From Setaria digitata (lineage: Eukaryota; Nematoda; Chromadorea; Rhabditida; Setariidae), in the NCBI GenBank assembly GCA_003640385.1, contig RCAB01000159.1, forward strand, positions 61,779-125,778: 64,000 nucleotides of DNA, written 5' to 3'. Shown piece by piece: positions 26,901 through 40,297 of the stretch (the stretch's first letter is position 1; every line of letters begins with the position of its first letter). The position numbers and the translations under genes were made by a program. The notes beneath the pieces are model-generated. The model was not told where the DNA came from, did not search any database, and worked only from the letters and a program-made list of their open reading frames with translations.

Positions 26901-28963
26901 ATGCATTGGTTACCGCTGTGGTTTGAAACGACGTTCAATCTTGAAACTGAATTGCCACAGTTTGTGGCTTACTATCAACAACGTGCAATTAAGTTCGCTT
27001 TTTACTGTGTAAAAGTGTGAGACATTGTTAACGCTTCATTTCTATATGCCAAATTAAATTTAAAAAAACAGTAGATTTTAGAGCTTTGTGATAAATCATT
27101 CAACAAATACTGGAAGTTTACAAAAGACTTTAAAACCAAGCTTTATATTTGCTTTTTTTTTTTTTTTTGGCCAACCTTAATGACAGTTCCAACGATCTCA
27201 TAGATCAATTTTCCTGCACACATTCATTTTATCACTATTACGAAACCATTCTAATTTATGCAGGAATATGGATAATACCTGGATAGTAAAACCGTGGAAT
27301 CTTGCACGAGGCCTGGATATACATGTTACCGATGATTTATCTTATATTATCCGGCTTATTGAAAGTGGACCTAAGGTGCACTTTGAAAGAAGATATACTT
27401 GCGTGGTTTAGAAATTATTCAGACTTTATTATTTCAAGCTGGCAAATGAAATAACATGTAAATTTTCTAGATTGCTTGCAAATACATTCATCAACCTGTC
27501 CTTTTTCGAAGACCAGACAACGGTAATATGGTAAAATTTGATTTACGCTATGTCATCTTTTTGCGTAGTTTACGACCACTGAAATTATTTTTGTATAGAA
27601 ATTTTTGGGTGCGATTTGCAATCAAGTAAGTTATATTTCGAATTCAATATTTGGTTAAAAACCATTATTTCTCTCGCATTCAACTAATTTACCTCACCAA
27701 ACTGTAAAAATAAAAACTATGAAGACAACACCAATGGCTTAATAGACAGAAGTCAAAGGCACTTGTACTTTTACCCTTTAATTTGTTACTTTTCCTTGAA
27801 CAGTTATGCGGGTCTTTTTTGAGCAATCGTAGTTGTGCTTTAATACAGTAGAAATGGAAAAATATATGGTCTTGAAGTGAGCGTGCAATTCAAATTTTTT
27901 TCTGATGATTTTTCTGATTTGAAACATTTTAAGCACTTATTTTCAGTGATTTTTCTCTTTCCGAATTGGATGATCGTGATGCTCATTTCACGGTGTTCAA
28001 TTATTGTAAGAGCGACGAAGTTTTAGACGTGAGTTAGTTTCTTTGTTCGTGGCTGCCTGGATGGTTTTTGATGTCATAATTTTTGCATTATTTTTCATGA
28101 AAAATATTCGTATATCTCTTTTTTAATTTATCACCTCTCTGTTTTGTGAAGTTGATTCAAACTAAGCTTTATATGTAGATTCATGTTTGCTGTTTTGAAG
28201 ATGGATTGCAAAACTTTTATCAGCCAGTGGGAGAAACTCTATGCTGTAAAATGGGATGAAATACAGGAAAAAATCAATGAAGTCATCAAAGATGTGGTTA
28301 AAACTGTGTCTAGGTATGATTATTTGGCAGTGTCTTTCAATCCCTTTCGAACAAGAATGGAACAGGTAAAGAAAGAATACTCTTTGCGTTCGTCCTAATT
28401 TTAGTGTTTGAAAAAAGATTATTTCTGACTAAATCATTTTAGCGAGAAACCTCCACGAGGAATTGCACCAAATGCACAGTCTCGTGCAATGTATGGAATG
28501 GATATAATGCTGAAATGGGATTCTGATGGTTTGTTTTCCACAGTACTGTCAGAAAGACAGTATTAGATAAAAATATTGGAATTTTTTTCTTCTTGTTTTG
28601 GTCCTGATCAAGTAAATCAAGTAGTTCATTATTTTATTATATCAAGTGCCATGTTTTTAGCATTATTTTCCGGAATTTTTTATTCTAAATTTACATAGTG
28701 GCGTCAGTGGCTGCACTGCTAATTTGGTCCTTTATATGACTTAATTTTAGATATTTTCACATTTCTATATAGTTTCCATAAAAATCACAGAATTTTCAAT
28801 TCCAGATCTTTCATCGCGGAAAATATCGGTCTCTTTTATTGAAGGAAATTTCATGCCCGACTGTGACCGTGCCTGCAAATTTTATGCGGATTTTGCGGAT
28901 ATAGCTTTTAAAGCGCTATTTACAGATGAAGATATTCCTGAAATGCTGATTGAATTAGCTTAA
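23972..28963 (+). CDS. ttll-12: Tubulin-tyrosine-ligase-like protein 12 (TTLL12)
   Basis: TTLL12 is a divergent member of the TTL family joining a SET-like N-terminal half to a TTL-like ATP-grasp half; in animals it is linked to tubulin and histone modification and is often considered a pseudo-enzyme. Exons: 23972-24201, 24629-24737, 25157-25379, 25569-25717, 25836-25998, 26080-26222, 26377-26573, 26771-26992, 27264-27375, 27471-27625, 27947-28028, 28201-28313, 28443-28528 and 28806-28963; all junctions are in phase, giving 713 residues (human about 644). Landmarks: IDHAWTFRP near 80, [11 protein letters not shown] near 240, [15 protein letters not shown] near 416, [13 protein letters not shown] near 465, [16 protein letters not shown] near 484, [19 protein letters not shown] near 538 and [12 protein letters not shown] near 675. 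The extra length is a Ser/acidic linker at about 113-225. The ATG lies three bases behind a tttcag acceptor, fitting trans-splicing. The donor at 26222 was chosen over one at about 26252 because it fits the family spacing better. Confidence 0.95.
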
Positions 28964-29101
28964 ATTCTGCTGTACATTTCTGGGCTATGTCGTTTTTTTA
29001 TCTGGTGATGTGCAGTCATATATTTTATATCCATTATTTATTTGTGGTAAATATTATACCAAATCACCTCTTTTCTTCCACACTGATTGAAATCAGTCTG
29101 G

Positions 29102-29107
29102 AATAAA
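29102..29107 (+). terminator. Polyadenylation signal of TTLL12
   Basis: Canonical aataaa 139 nt past the TTLL12 stop codon; the first such hexamer downstream. Confidence 0.6.
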
Positions 29108-29642
29108 GTTTATGAACTATGAGCTTTTATTTGAACTAATATCTCAGAAAAAATTTCGGGTTATCTAGCGAAAAGAAGTCGTAGCAATTTTTTTTTTTGC
29201 ATAGAGCATAAATGTGTTATTTACTCAAATTATTCAATATTTCCATTGGATCTGCTATGGAAAATTCCCGCGAGTCAAAGACTTCCGTGTGTGTAAATTT
29301 AATTTTTATTGTAAAAGTACTTCAGTGCGAAGAGTAAATGTAGCAATTGGATTGTTGACTTGTACGAATTCTAATTTTCGTATCGGTTATTCCCGTACTA
29401 TATCTTTTCTTTTAGTTGGTAAAAGAGTGACAAAAAACAAACAAAGGAATTACACTGCATGTCACGATGTAACGAAGTGTAAAATTAACAAACGACCAAT
29501 AATTCCATTGTACATGATATATGGATTAATGGCCATAATAATCTGCTCGCTCAATGCTCCATTCCCCATTTTATAAATTATAATTTTAAAATTCTGACAT
29601 TAACATATCCCTAAACTAAGAAATTCCACTTTTATTTATCGG

Positions 29643-29670
29643 CACACACACACACACACACACACACACA
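29643..29670. repeat. CA dinucleotide microsatellite
   Basis: An uninterrupted (CA)14 run downstream of TTLL12. Confidence 0.95.
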
Positions 29671-30241
29671 TTTGCTTTTATCCCTCAAAGCAGCAGTTGT
29701 TTCATGGTTGCGAAGAAGCATTTTCTTAATAAGGAAATGAATTATATCGTAGAATTCATTTTTAAACTTTAGTATAAGAAGAAGGATTCAAGGGATATTT
29801 TTGAATGGGGGAGAAATATTTCGGTAAATAAATCCCATTAAAGATGTATATTGATAAAGTGATCATCTGGTTTCTTTGTTGATAAACAGTAATGGTCGTC
29901 TAATACTTTTTTTATGTTTTTTTTTTGTTGTATGAAAAAAAAAAAAGATTACCATCACACAAAGAAGATATTTTCTCGGCATTGGGATGAATTTTTTTTT
30001 ATTCGATATCTTTCCGTTGATAATTTCTGCAGTAAAATTCATAAATTTAAGTAAATAGGTAAAAATAAATCTTAGTGTGATTTGTTGAATTCACCATTAA
30101 AATTTAATTCTATTGTAATTTATTTTTCTTGTTACCACTGCATATTTAATTGGGTGGTTTTTTTAAAAAAAGATGTCAAAATATTACTCCAAAATTACGA
30201 CTTTCTTATCATTTTATATTTGCTTTTAACCGAAAGAAAAT

Positions 30242-30262
30242 TGTGTGTGTGTGTGTGTGTGT
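30242..30262. repeat. GT dinucleotide microsatellite
   Basis: An uninterrupted TG run of 21 nt, about 570 nt beyond the CA tract and of opposite sense. Confidence 0.95.
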
Positions 30263-31129
30263 CTTAGGAAATAGAATTGCAGTTTCTAGACCAGACTTTT
30301 TTAGGCTAAAGCAGTCTTCACATTTATCTTTAACTTCTTCATTTACATCATAATTTAGGGTGGCAAAGACAGGGAATTAAAAATACATCAAGCGAATATT
30401 TTTCGCTGCATCTTTTCTTTCTTTTTTTTACAAGTGTAGTTATTCAATAGCTTTTTTTTGTATGCTCTGAACACGAAAAATCTTCCATTAAATTAGCGTT
30501 TAAATTTCCTAATTTCTAATCTTTGTCTTAATTTTAAAATGGGAACTTTAGATTGCTTGCTTTTAGTTGCCGTATAAGTTTCATCGAGCACTAAATATTA
30601 ATTTAATAAATCTAGCGATTGATTTTCAATAGTCTTCGTGAAATTTCTTTTTTATTATGCGATCAGCTGACACGAGAGGTCAAATAGGAAAATTTCACTG
30701 GACAAATCGATATTTCATTTTTCAACAATAAATAATTTGTTTAATTTGTTCGCTTTTTTTCGTACATTATTTCCATTCAGGAATTAACGAAATTAAATTT
30801 TACTCGAAAGTTAACATTGTTGCAAGATTTTCAGGATATTCTTAATAATCCATAATATAGATGAAAAAAGAAACTGTTGAAAATCTAAAATTATTCATGC
30901 GATAAAATATTTACGCTCTTTATTCAATCAAATCATATCATCTAAACGAAAAATAATTGTCATGATAATTACTATCCTACTGGATATTTGAATTTCCCAA
31001 ATTTTGTATACTAAGTATTAATAAACCTGACTTAACACTCAATACACTTATCGAATCATTCATATTTTCGAATTAATGAGCACGTAATGTTTTTAATTAA
31101 AGAAGAATTAATTGTTGAGCTGTATAGCT

Positions 31130-31260
31130 CGGCGAAATTGTATATATACGGCAGCAACCAACCCATCTCAACTGGTTCGTCCTGTTCGATCGGCGATACT
31201 TTCGACTTTCGGAAGTGAGCCATCTGCGGGGTGTTCCATCCTTCTTCCTTCCGATCCTTC
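31130..31260 (+). promoter_or_regulatory. Probable core promoter of the calponin-like gene
   Basis: A TATA-like element (tatatata at 31141-31148) is followed by an abrupt rise in GC content and then pyrimidine-rich CTTC/ATTC runs, about 630 nt before the ATG at 31777. The pattern resembles a TATA promoter with a long 5' UTR or an outron. The evidence is composition and position only. Confidence 0.35.
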
Positions 31261-31776
31261 CATTCCTTCCCCTCATTCATTCCTTCCTTCCTTCCTCTAT
31301 TTGTTCACTCATTCATTCATTCACACCGTCGATATTTACTCTCCCGCGACCGGTTGCTGATCGGTTTCAATGTTATCACATTCTTCAATGATCACTTGTT
31401 GATAGCTATCACTACTCCTCCCATTCTCCTCCTCTTCCTCCTTTTCCTTCTGTTACTACTACCATCTACTGCTGTTATTATAACTACTATTATTACTACC
31501 ACTATTGAAATAATAATTTATCAATGAATGGCGTACTGTTTTTTGGTGGACAATAAATTGATTTCATCGATTGTGAAATATTTTTGATCCAACGGAGTGA
31601 ATTCTTAATGCTTCAAATTATTTAATTTCTCCCTTCCATTGTTTCCCATTTTTTTTCCATTTCATCTTTCTTTCTTCTTTTCTTGTTTTTCTTTTTGGTT
31701 TTGGTTCTGGTTTTTGCTGAAATTTATCAAACGAGGCTAATTAGTCCATAATTGGTGCTATCAGATTATCGATATA

Positions 31777-34700
31777 ATGGCCAATCATGGGCCAAGTTAT
31801 GGCCTTAGCCGAGAATTGGAAAGGAAAGTAAGCTTTTGCTTTTTCTTCTTTTAATGAAAAAAAATTTCTGCTTTTTAATATACAAACAAAAAACACCAGC
31901 TTCTTTTTGTTTTATTATTTTAATCTTTTTTCCTCTGCATATTTTCAGGACCTTCTATACGAAAATTCTAAAAATTTGCATAAAATTTAATTTATTTTTC
32001 AAATATTTCACTGCGCAAAGGTCAAGTGTGTATGCAGGATGTTTTCGCTGCTACACTTTGACTTTATATATTAATTTTAATACGTCAGCAAAAAAAGATT
32101 TACTTAAAATTGAATCAGAATTAAAATTTTTACATTGAAAATAAAATCTTTGAATTAAAAAATAATTTTGTGGAATACAATATTATAGGAATATTATTCT
32201 ATAACGACCATATTCTTCTTATATCGCCATAGTGATAATTTGTTTTGTTGACTTGAAGAAATTATTTCAGTGGTTGAGATTTGAGTCAAATGATTGATTA
32301 GTTAAATAGCAAACCTTTGATTATCACCCTTTGTTTCGATATTATGCTATTTTAGGTACGGGAACATTTTTTTCATCAGACTTAGATTATAGGAATAACT
32401 TAGTTCAGTTCACACTTCATTGATCTGATCGAATTGTTAAATTAAATTAGGGCAGTAAGAATGTCCATAATTTATTCTTGACAATTCCTTTTGATGTGAA
32501 ATTTTTTCTTTATCAAGTTTACCACAATTCAAAACAGTATTTTTAATGGTTGATAGGATATTTAAATCATCAAATGGACAAAAATTGACATCGTTAAATT
32601 TTTAAATTCTTATACTTCATCGCATTTGTGGTGTCAATTTTTTTGGCCTTTGTGTCGTGATTTCTCTTCACACAATAGTAATACCGGCCACTTATTTAAA
32701 CTTTTTCCTTCAAGCTGATAATTTACCTGATAAAAAAAGGATTCAAATTAATAAAGCCTCGAGATTTACGGAATAAAAATTTCTTTTCTCAACTAATAAT
32801 AATATATTGCGGTTAAATAAGGAATAAACTCACTGGTTCGAAATAATTACAGTGATTTGGCACTGAGAATAGATGACCCTTTTTGCCTTTTAAATCTCGC
32901 GTCAAGGTTAATTTTACCATTTCTCGATCAAACCCTTTCCTCTTTGCTCAACTATTTTGCTCAATTTACTGTCACATTATCACCAATCACTTGTACAAAA
33001 TTTCTTCAAAATTGCCATCACATACATACAAATTTTCAAGATGAAAAAAAAAAGAGAGAAAGTTGGAATGGAAATTTTTGTTCCTATATATTAAAGCAAA
33101 TATTTGGCAAAACACTAATTTTCAACTCTGACGTGAAATATTTTGTTATTTTAAAAAGCATCTAATTTGTTATTGTATTAAAGTTCTAGTCAAGAGATTA
33201 GCAGTGAGTGTTGACTTATAAAAAGTATTCTGATACCTAAAGTATGATCCCATGTATTGGTTCAAAAAATTTCGCAATTTTTTGATTGAAATTTCAAAAA
33301 AAAAAAGAAATTACTTGTAATTAAGATTTCGATCACTGCCAATTAAGAGGACTTTTTTTTGGTTGACACGAAAAAAAAATGAAAAAAAAAAAAAAAATGG
33401 GAGAATTGTAGCATTTTGTTTCTTTTCTTTTTGGAATCATCATATTTAAGTAATTAAATAGTCTAGTAGAGCTAGAAAAAGTGACAGTTTTCTTTTCATT
33501 TTTGTTATTTGAATTTTTTCCTCAATAAAATAAATGAAAATTGATAAAGCGCCATTTCCGGAATTTCTTTTAAAGTTTGTATAATTTAAAATTCAAAATT
33601 TTTGACTTTCTGTTTTCTCTTTCTTGTTCAAAAGCAGTTATGTTGCTTATATGCAAATACTAAATGAATGTAAGAAAGGAAGAAAGAAAGAGAACAAAGA
33701 AAATTTAAAACAAATGCAAAAAAAGTTTAGTTGCAATCATTTCAAGTACATAGTGCTAAAAAGTATATAAATTTGCATTATAACATTACAAAAATTAGGA
33801 TTTTTCAACGAATAAATCATTTTTTCTTCTGTTTAATATTGAAAGACGAAATGAAAAAGAGAAAGATGAGAGTGGAAGAATGTGTTTATTTAATGGAATG
33901 CAATAATAGCCATTCTTTCAAAATGGTAATCACTCTTTTTCCTTTCTTTTTATTGCCCTACTTCGCATTAATTAATTATTGATAATAATCATTTATCTTT
34001 TTAATATGAATTTTTAACGAAAAATTTAAGGACTAAAAAAAGAGATAAAGCTTCCAAAACAAGAAATTGCTTCGGAGGTCAGACTGGCTGATTAAACTTT
34101 TTAGTAAATTCTCGAAGGGGATTTTATCTTTTTAATTGCTTGCATTTAATTAAAAAGTGAAAAATTAGAAGCCAAACTTTTTAAATTGCTTGGATTAAAG
34201 ATAAAAATTAAATACCTTGCTTTATGAGAACTTTCAAAATTACTTTTTGTTTTTTGCCTTCGAAAAAAAATGTAAAAAATTTTAAAAAAATACTGCATTG
34301 TAAGGATGGAGATTATCGTCGTTAATTAATTAATTAATTTAGAGCAGATGATATTTTGTTAAACAATCTTATTTTATCTCAATTATTGTTTAATCGAATT
34401 TATAGAGATTACTTTAAAATTTTCCAAGTAAGGAAAAAATGGAAACTCGAATTTCAGTTTTTCTATAATTATAAATCATTAAGTCGTTCTATCACAAAAT
34501 GTCTGTCTATTTCTTAAAATCCGACCAAAAAGGGAAAGTAATTACAATTTACAATGTATTTATATCATTTTCGAATGTTTTAATTCTTTTCTGCAGAACA
34601 AAATTTGTTTGTAACAATGTTTATTGTGAACTAGTCTAATTGTTAATTCTCTGTGATCATAAAACTTCAGTCTATTCACTAAATTCAAGCGATTAAACTT

Positions 34701-36683
34701 TGCAGTTCTGCTGAATAGAACTTAAATAAAAGAAGATATGTATGGAAATTTGTGACATGTTCAGTGGTAAAAATATTTCATCCACCAAATTTAACATTAA
34801 TTTAAGCAAAAATTGACACATTTTGACCTAGATCTCTTCTGCAACAATTATACTTCTGTTAGAATGCATTTCCATAAAATTTAAATTCTATGAATTCGAA
34901 ATCGATAATAACCATTTGCAACAATTAACGAAAAATATGAATAAAAATTTGAGCAGAAAAATTATTACTGTGGCAAAGAAAGAGTTGACAATTATTGCTA
35001 TGTTTTGAAATTTCCACTTAGCTTCAAAATTTCTCGTTAACAAATAAGACAAAATCAAGACAAGAAGATTAATATTTGCTAATCATTTGGAATCACTTTG
35101 TGTTTTAAATTTCCAGAATCAGGCAAGATTTAGTATTGAAGAAGCCCAAGAGGTGCTATTTTGGATCGAGCAAGCTACCAATTTGCAGTTTGATAAGGAT
35201 CCATCAACCTTTGAAACAGCTCAGGATGTTGCTGATGCATTAAAGGATGGTACTCTCCTATGTATGTGAGTAATTTAGTTGCGTAAAATAGTTTCGAAAT
35301 ATAATTTAATATATTTAAAAGTATTTTTTAATCGAGAATCTGATTAAATGCTTATTCAATTAGTCTTGATTTCCCAAGTATTTAAGCTAGAACAAAAGTC
35401 CAGGGAGCTCAACATGTTTTCTGATTCCAATTATTTTAGCTTGATGAATCGATTGCTGAACAAAACAAATGCGGTACCATATAATGCTAAACCCAAAATG
35501 CCTTTTCATAAAGTAATTTTCCCTCAAATTTGTTTGAAGCACCGATGAATTAGAATAGCTAACAATAACTTTTTTGACACGTGTATCTAATTTGACACGT
35601 TAACTATTTCAAAATAAATGTGCATGCTTTGAAACGTGTAGCTATTTCAATACGTGTACTGACCTGACACATGTAGCTATATGAATATTAAAAGAATTTT
35701 TGCACCATCTGAGAATGTCCCTCAATAGATTTCTTTTAATTTCAATTTTACTGATGTTTAAAAATCAAAAATGGTTGTCTACTCCCAGATGGAAAACATA
35801 AGCAATTTTCTGGATGCCATCAAGGCATACGGCGTTCCGGAAATCTCATGCTTCCAAACCGTTGATTTATACGAAAACAAACAGTGTTACAAAGTGATTG
35901 AATGCCTTCGGGCACTAGCTGCCGTGGTGTGTATTTTTTTGTTTATCGCTTAAGACAACAACTTTTATTCTAATTAATTAATCATTCATGCAACTCTCCC
36001 ACCGGCTAATTATTGTCAAATGACTGTGACGAAAAAAGTCTAGCCCATTACAAGCAAATATATTGAAATTATTTGCAAGATCTATAAACTTCATTCCTAC
36101 ATACATAAGTAATAAATAATTAATATAGTACTACTTCAGTCTTCCGGCTTTCTTTTAATTAAACAATTAATTTTTCTTTTTTAAATTATATCTTTAAAAC
36201 TTCGTTTCTTTTCCCTTTATAAATTGCTGCCTTCCTTCATTTTTGTAATTTTGCTGGCTGCCAATACGGCTGCATCATTTCTTGATGCATTTTTCATTTT
36301 TAAATTTAATATTACAATTATTATTATTTCTATAATATCAACTAAAATGATAATACATTTGTAAATAGAAGTATTTCATTCTAAAAATTCTCTATATTTT
36401 ATATGAATTTAGCGTCAAATATTCCAAATTTTTTTTAAAAACTTTTTAGCTTTAAAAACAAATTATACTATTTTTGCTTTTTTAGGCTCAATCGAAAAAT
36501 GCACCAGTACCATTTCCGTCATGGGTTGTTAAACTTTCTCAATGTCATCCTCGTTTTTTTCCGGAATCGGTGATACGTCGTGGTGAAATGGTTATTCCGT
36601 TACAGTATGGCACAAATAAGTGTGCTTCACAAAAAGGAATGACTCCATATGGTTTAACGAGGCAAATCAAACCGGAAACCTGA
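31777..36683 (+). CDS. Transgelin/calponin-like actin-binding protein (CH domain, one calponin repeat)
   Basis: Small calponin-family proteins bind and bundle actin filaments, in nematodes mainly in muscle. Exons: 31777-31827, 35117-35265, 35440-35512, 35789-35926 and 36486-36683; every junction keeps phase, giving 202 residues, the usual length for the transgelin/SM22/Mp20 group (about 200). The N-terminus MANHGPSYGLSRELERK matches the transgelin start. One calponin-homology domain follows (about 22-145: ALKDGTLLCILMNRLL, MENISNFLDAIKAYGVP, FQTVDLYENKQ), then the single actin-binding repeat IPLQYGTNKCASQKGMTPYG near 172-191. The first exon codes only 17 residues and is separated by a 3.3-kb intron, which in muscle genes often carries enhancers. 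The C-terminal exon carries the stop TGA. Confidence 0.94.
31828..35116 (+). other. Long first intron of the calponin-like gene
   Basis: A 3.3-kb intron with poly-A tracts near 33370-33400 and a TTAA tetranucleotide run at about 34322-34340. The open frames at 31836-32138, 32857-33165 and 33731-33982 are AT-rich and match nothing known. I see no further exon. Confidence 0.6.
35575..35684. repeat. Imperfect tandem repeat with ACGTGT cores in a calponin intron
   Basis: Four or five diverged units of about 20-35 nt, each carrying TTGACACGT or ACGTGTA followed by CTATTTCAA or a variant. They lie in the third intron between coding exons three and four. Confidence 0.65.
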
Positions 36684-37060
36684 GAATTTCTTCAAAACAT
36701 CTTCCTGAACTATGCGTATTCTGTTTTTTTTTTCCTTTTTTTTTACGATGATTATTATTTTTATCATTTTATGTGCTGAGTTTTATATAATATTATTTTA
36801 TATTCTATTACTATACATCATCATCATAGCGCATACCAAATTATTGGTTATCTCTGAGTCGGTTTTCCATGCGTGTACTGACTGGATGAGAATCTGACGC
36901 ATGTATATCCTGCGAATAATTATAACTGTTTCATATTTACGGTTTACGAGACATTATTTTTTGATGTAGTTGTAATTAAGTTTGGCGAAACCGTCCAATA
37001 ATTTTGGTGAAACCGTCTAATGGATTATTTTTCCGGTAACATCGTTAATTAATGGATGTG

Positions 37061-37066
37061 AATAAA
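37061..37066 (+). terminator. Polyadenylation signal of the calponin-like gene
   Basis: Canonical aataaa 378 nt past the stop codon, a plausible 3' end for the transcript. Confidence 0.45.
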
Positions 37067-40000
37067 TGAAGCTTGCTACTGCATTATATTCAAAATCTAA
37101 CGCTAATTACCGTCTTAAATTTGAAACTTAAACTTAAATTTTTCTTTGCAAATTCTAGAATAGATTGAAGCGAATACGGAAGCACTTAAAAAAGAGCGAA
37201 AAAAAAAGCTGAAAATTTATGATTAAAAAGAAATAATGATGCTGGTAGTGAAAGGAGAAAAAAGGAAATGTCCGAATTATAAAAGTATTGAAAATGAGTT
37301 AAGGGCCATATAAAATATACGAATAAAATAAAGAAATTTCACCCTTTTTTCTTTCTTTTTTTTGCTTTTCAATTGTTTCGTTCCTTTTTTTTCCTTCTGC
37401 TATATGTGACTGTTTAATATTTTATAATTAAATTTAATATTTTTCGAAAAGAAGAAGCCTTTAAAGAAACTTTTCAATAATAATATGATTATCACTTTTT
37501 TTTGTTACTTCTCTTGTATTTATTGAATAAATTATTATTCATTATTATTAGAAAATTTTATTTTTCTTAATCGCTTGAGAAATTTTCCTTAAAACTTTTA
37601 AAATTAATCTAAAATGGAAAGCACCAGTTGCATTTTCAAGCAGAATTAGCCAAACTGTTTGTCATCAATAAAATGAGAAAAAAGAAGCCCATTACTCTGA
37701 TTTGTTTTCTATTTCTTTAAGCAGTAAAAAGAAAAAAGTTCTTTTAAGGTTTAAAAAATGTTTTAATATTTCTTAAACGGCTTCATACAAATTTACGTAC
37801 TTTAAATTTTTTCTCTTGCAACTTTAGGAAGTTTATTTATATACCTGTTAATATTCATTTATGTTACCAGTTTACCTTGTCTTTTCCAGTTTAAATTTCC
37901 AGAAATCATTTCATTTTTATTAAATCAGATTTTCTTCCATTGGAGGGAAAGCTTCTTTGAAATTTCCAACTAATATCACACGTCATTCGATCGCTTCAAC
38001 TTCTATATTTTTCCAGCTATTGTGGTAAACTTTTACAAGATATAGATCCTATTTTTTGGTATATAAATCTCTGTAAAGTCTTAGTAAAGTTTGTTTTTGC
38101 TAAACACATTTGAGAAAAAAAATGCTTTTTCGACGTTCGAAGTCTTTTGAAGTAAACAGTACCTGCAATTAGTGACGGCATAATTAGTGTTGAAGGTTGT
38201 TATACTGAATAATAGTCGCGCTTGATGAATGTGTATTTTAATAGAATAATGAAATGAATCTTTTGAAAAACATTTACAGAAATACTGCTGATATCAAGAA
38301 GATAAATTTGATAATTGAAATCTTTTTGTTTTACCTTTTCTAAAAATGAAATACTAATTGCTAAAGTTGTTATGTGAGTTATGTATCATCCAATGGAAGC
38401 AGTTTTTCTCAATAAATGAATTTTAAAAAACTTCAATTGTAACAACCTTTTTTCCACCCTTTCCTTTGGTTTTTTTTCTTAAATTTTATAACGAGTTTTT
38501 TTGCCCAAGTAAAATAAATTTTAGTAATTGAATTTTAATTCGAGACTAATTAAACTGAAATGAATTGATGATTGTTGGTTGATATGAGTATGTCATTTAT
38601 CAGAATATATCGATGTTTAATTTATTTTGAAATTGCTAAGGAAAATAATGACAGATGCATTGCACGAAAATGGAAAATAATACTTACATTTCATGGCCTT
38701 AATGACATTCTTAGTTCATGTTCCATTAGTGCTATGCTTTTATTATTATTATTAGAGTCCAAAATCTTTTTAATCTTTTTTTTTTCAAGAATGAAAGTTC
38801 TCCAAAAATATGTAGCTTAAGATAAAAGCTAGTTTGATGCTTATGTCAAAACATATCATGCATGTCATTAATTAAAACTAACATCTAATTACACGCATAA
38901 ACTCCTGACATTTGAACCCGTATATGCCTGTAGACCATATGTAAGTACAATCACAGAAAACTGTTGAACTTGATAAGCTTTCTTAACAGAAAGTGTAAAT
39001 GTGACTTCAAAATGAAATTAAAAAAAATACACCAAAAATAAAATTCGAATCATAAACAAAAGAAAAAAAAACATAGATGAAATAGTTAAATTAATAGTAA
39101 ATTATAATGCTCTTTAAACAAGCAAAGCAAAATTCCTGAGAAATGACTGTAATTTATTATATTTTATTTATCATATTTTTGATAAAAAAAAAAATGAACT
39201 GGATGATGATGAAATTAAAATTTCGCGGTTCTGTGTTATAGAAATAAATTTCTGTGCTACCTGCAATGATAACATTTTTCATTTTTTTTTTGTTCAGAAA
39301 AATAATAACTTTTAATTAAATGTGCACGAAAAATTTTCGAAATTATTCCAATCTCATCAAAATTAAACACCAAATTACATATTTTCATAGTTGCTAATTT
39401 TTTTTCTTTTTTTTAAGAATTGGGTTGAAACGGGAATGATGCCAAGAGAAAAGATATGTATAATGAAACCATTACATTTGATTATTTGACCTAATGATTT
39501 CTAAATTTTTGAATAATCTTTGAAATGATACAAATTTATTGACCAAATTTCCCCCATGTTGAAAAATTTATTATAAAGTATAAACTTAAAAATTTGATGT
39601 AAATTGTACAAATTTCGAAATGTGATTCAAAAATGTTGCAATGACATTATTTTAAATTCGGCATGCCTTATCTGGAATCTATTTTAATATTCCTTACATT
39701 CTAAACTTCACTTACTTTTTTCTGTTTTACAAAAATAAAATAAAATAAAATTTTTCATCTAATATAAATTAGTTATTAAATGAATAATGTAGAATTTTTT
39801 TTAATAAATATATTTCTTTGTGCACTCTACAGACCAGTAAGTAACATTTTTTGCATTGATCATTGACAATCTGTATTCAGTTCTAGTCTTTACAATAATT
39901 CAGGTAAGCTTAAGCGTAGATAGCATTGGTCTGATTAACTAATTAACTACTCCATGTCAGAATTCATTCAGTCAAATGCATCAAACTAAATGTTAGTTGC

Positions 40001-40297
40001 ATGGGAAAAAAAAGCCTAATCGTTAAGAAAAGATTTTTCTCTTCCTAATGCTTTTCCGGTCCCGAGTCCATTTTTTTCATCGCCATCAAATTCTTTCTCG
40101 CCATCATGCTAACTTTTTATACAATAACTAAATGAATACTTCTACATTTCTAAATCTATTTGATTTAATTTTATTGCTCCTTCATATTCATCCCTTCATC
40201 TATTCGTATTTATTGCTTATTAACATTTTCAACGATTTAAAAGTTTTTCTCTTCTAAAAAAAGTTTTCTTTCTTTTTTTTTGTTTTTTGTTTTTTTC

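Larger units (their letters stand above)
28964..31776. other. Spacer between TTLL12 and the calponin-like gene
   Basis: Holds the TTLL12 3' UTR, a 124-codon open stretch behind a strong splice acceptor (29205-29576, see findings), a CA microsatellite, a GT microsatellite and a more GC-rich stretch from about 31130 to 31360 that includes a TATA-like sequence and CTTC/ATTC tetranucleotide runs. Confidence 0.6.

Noticed and set aside
31112..31360. 82-codon plus-strand frame before the calponin gene
   Set aside because: Lies over a TATA-like element and CTTC/ATTC repeats; better explained as promoter and leader sequence.
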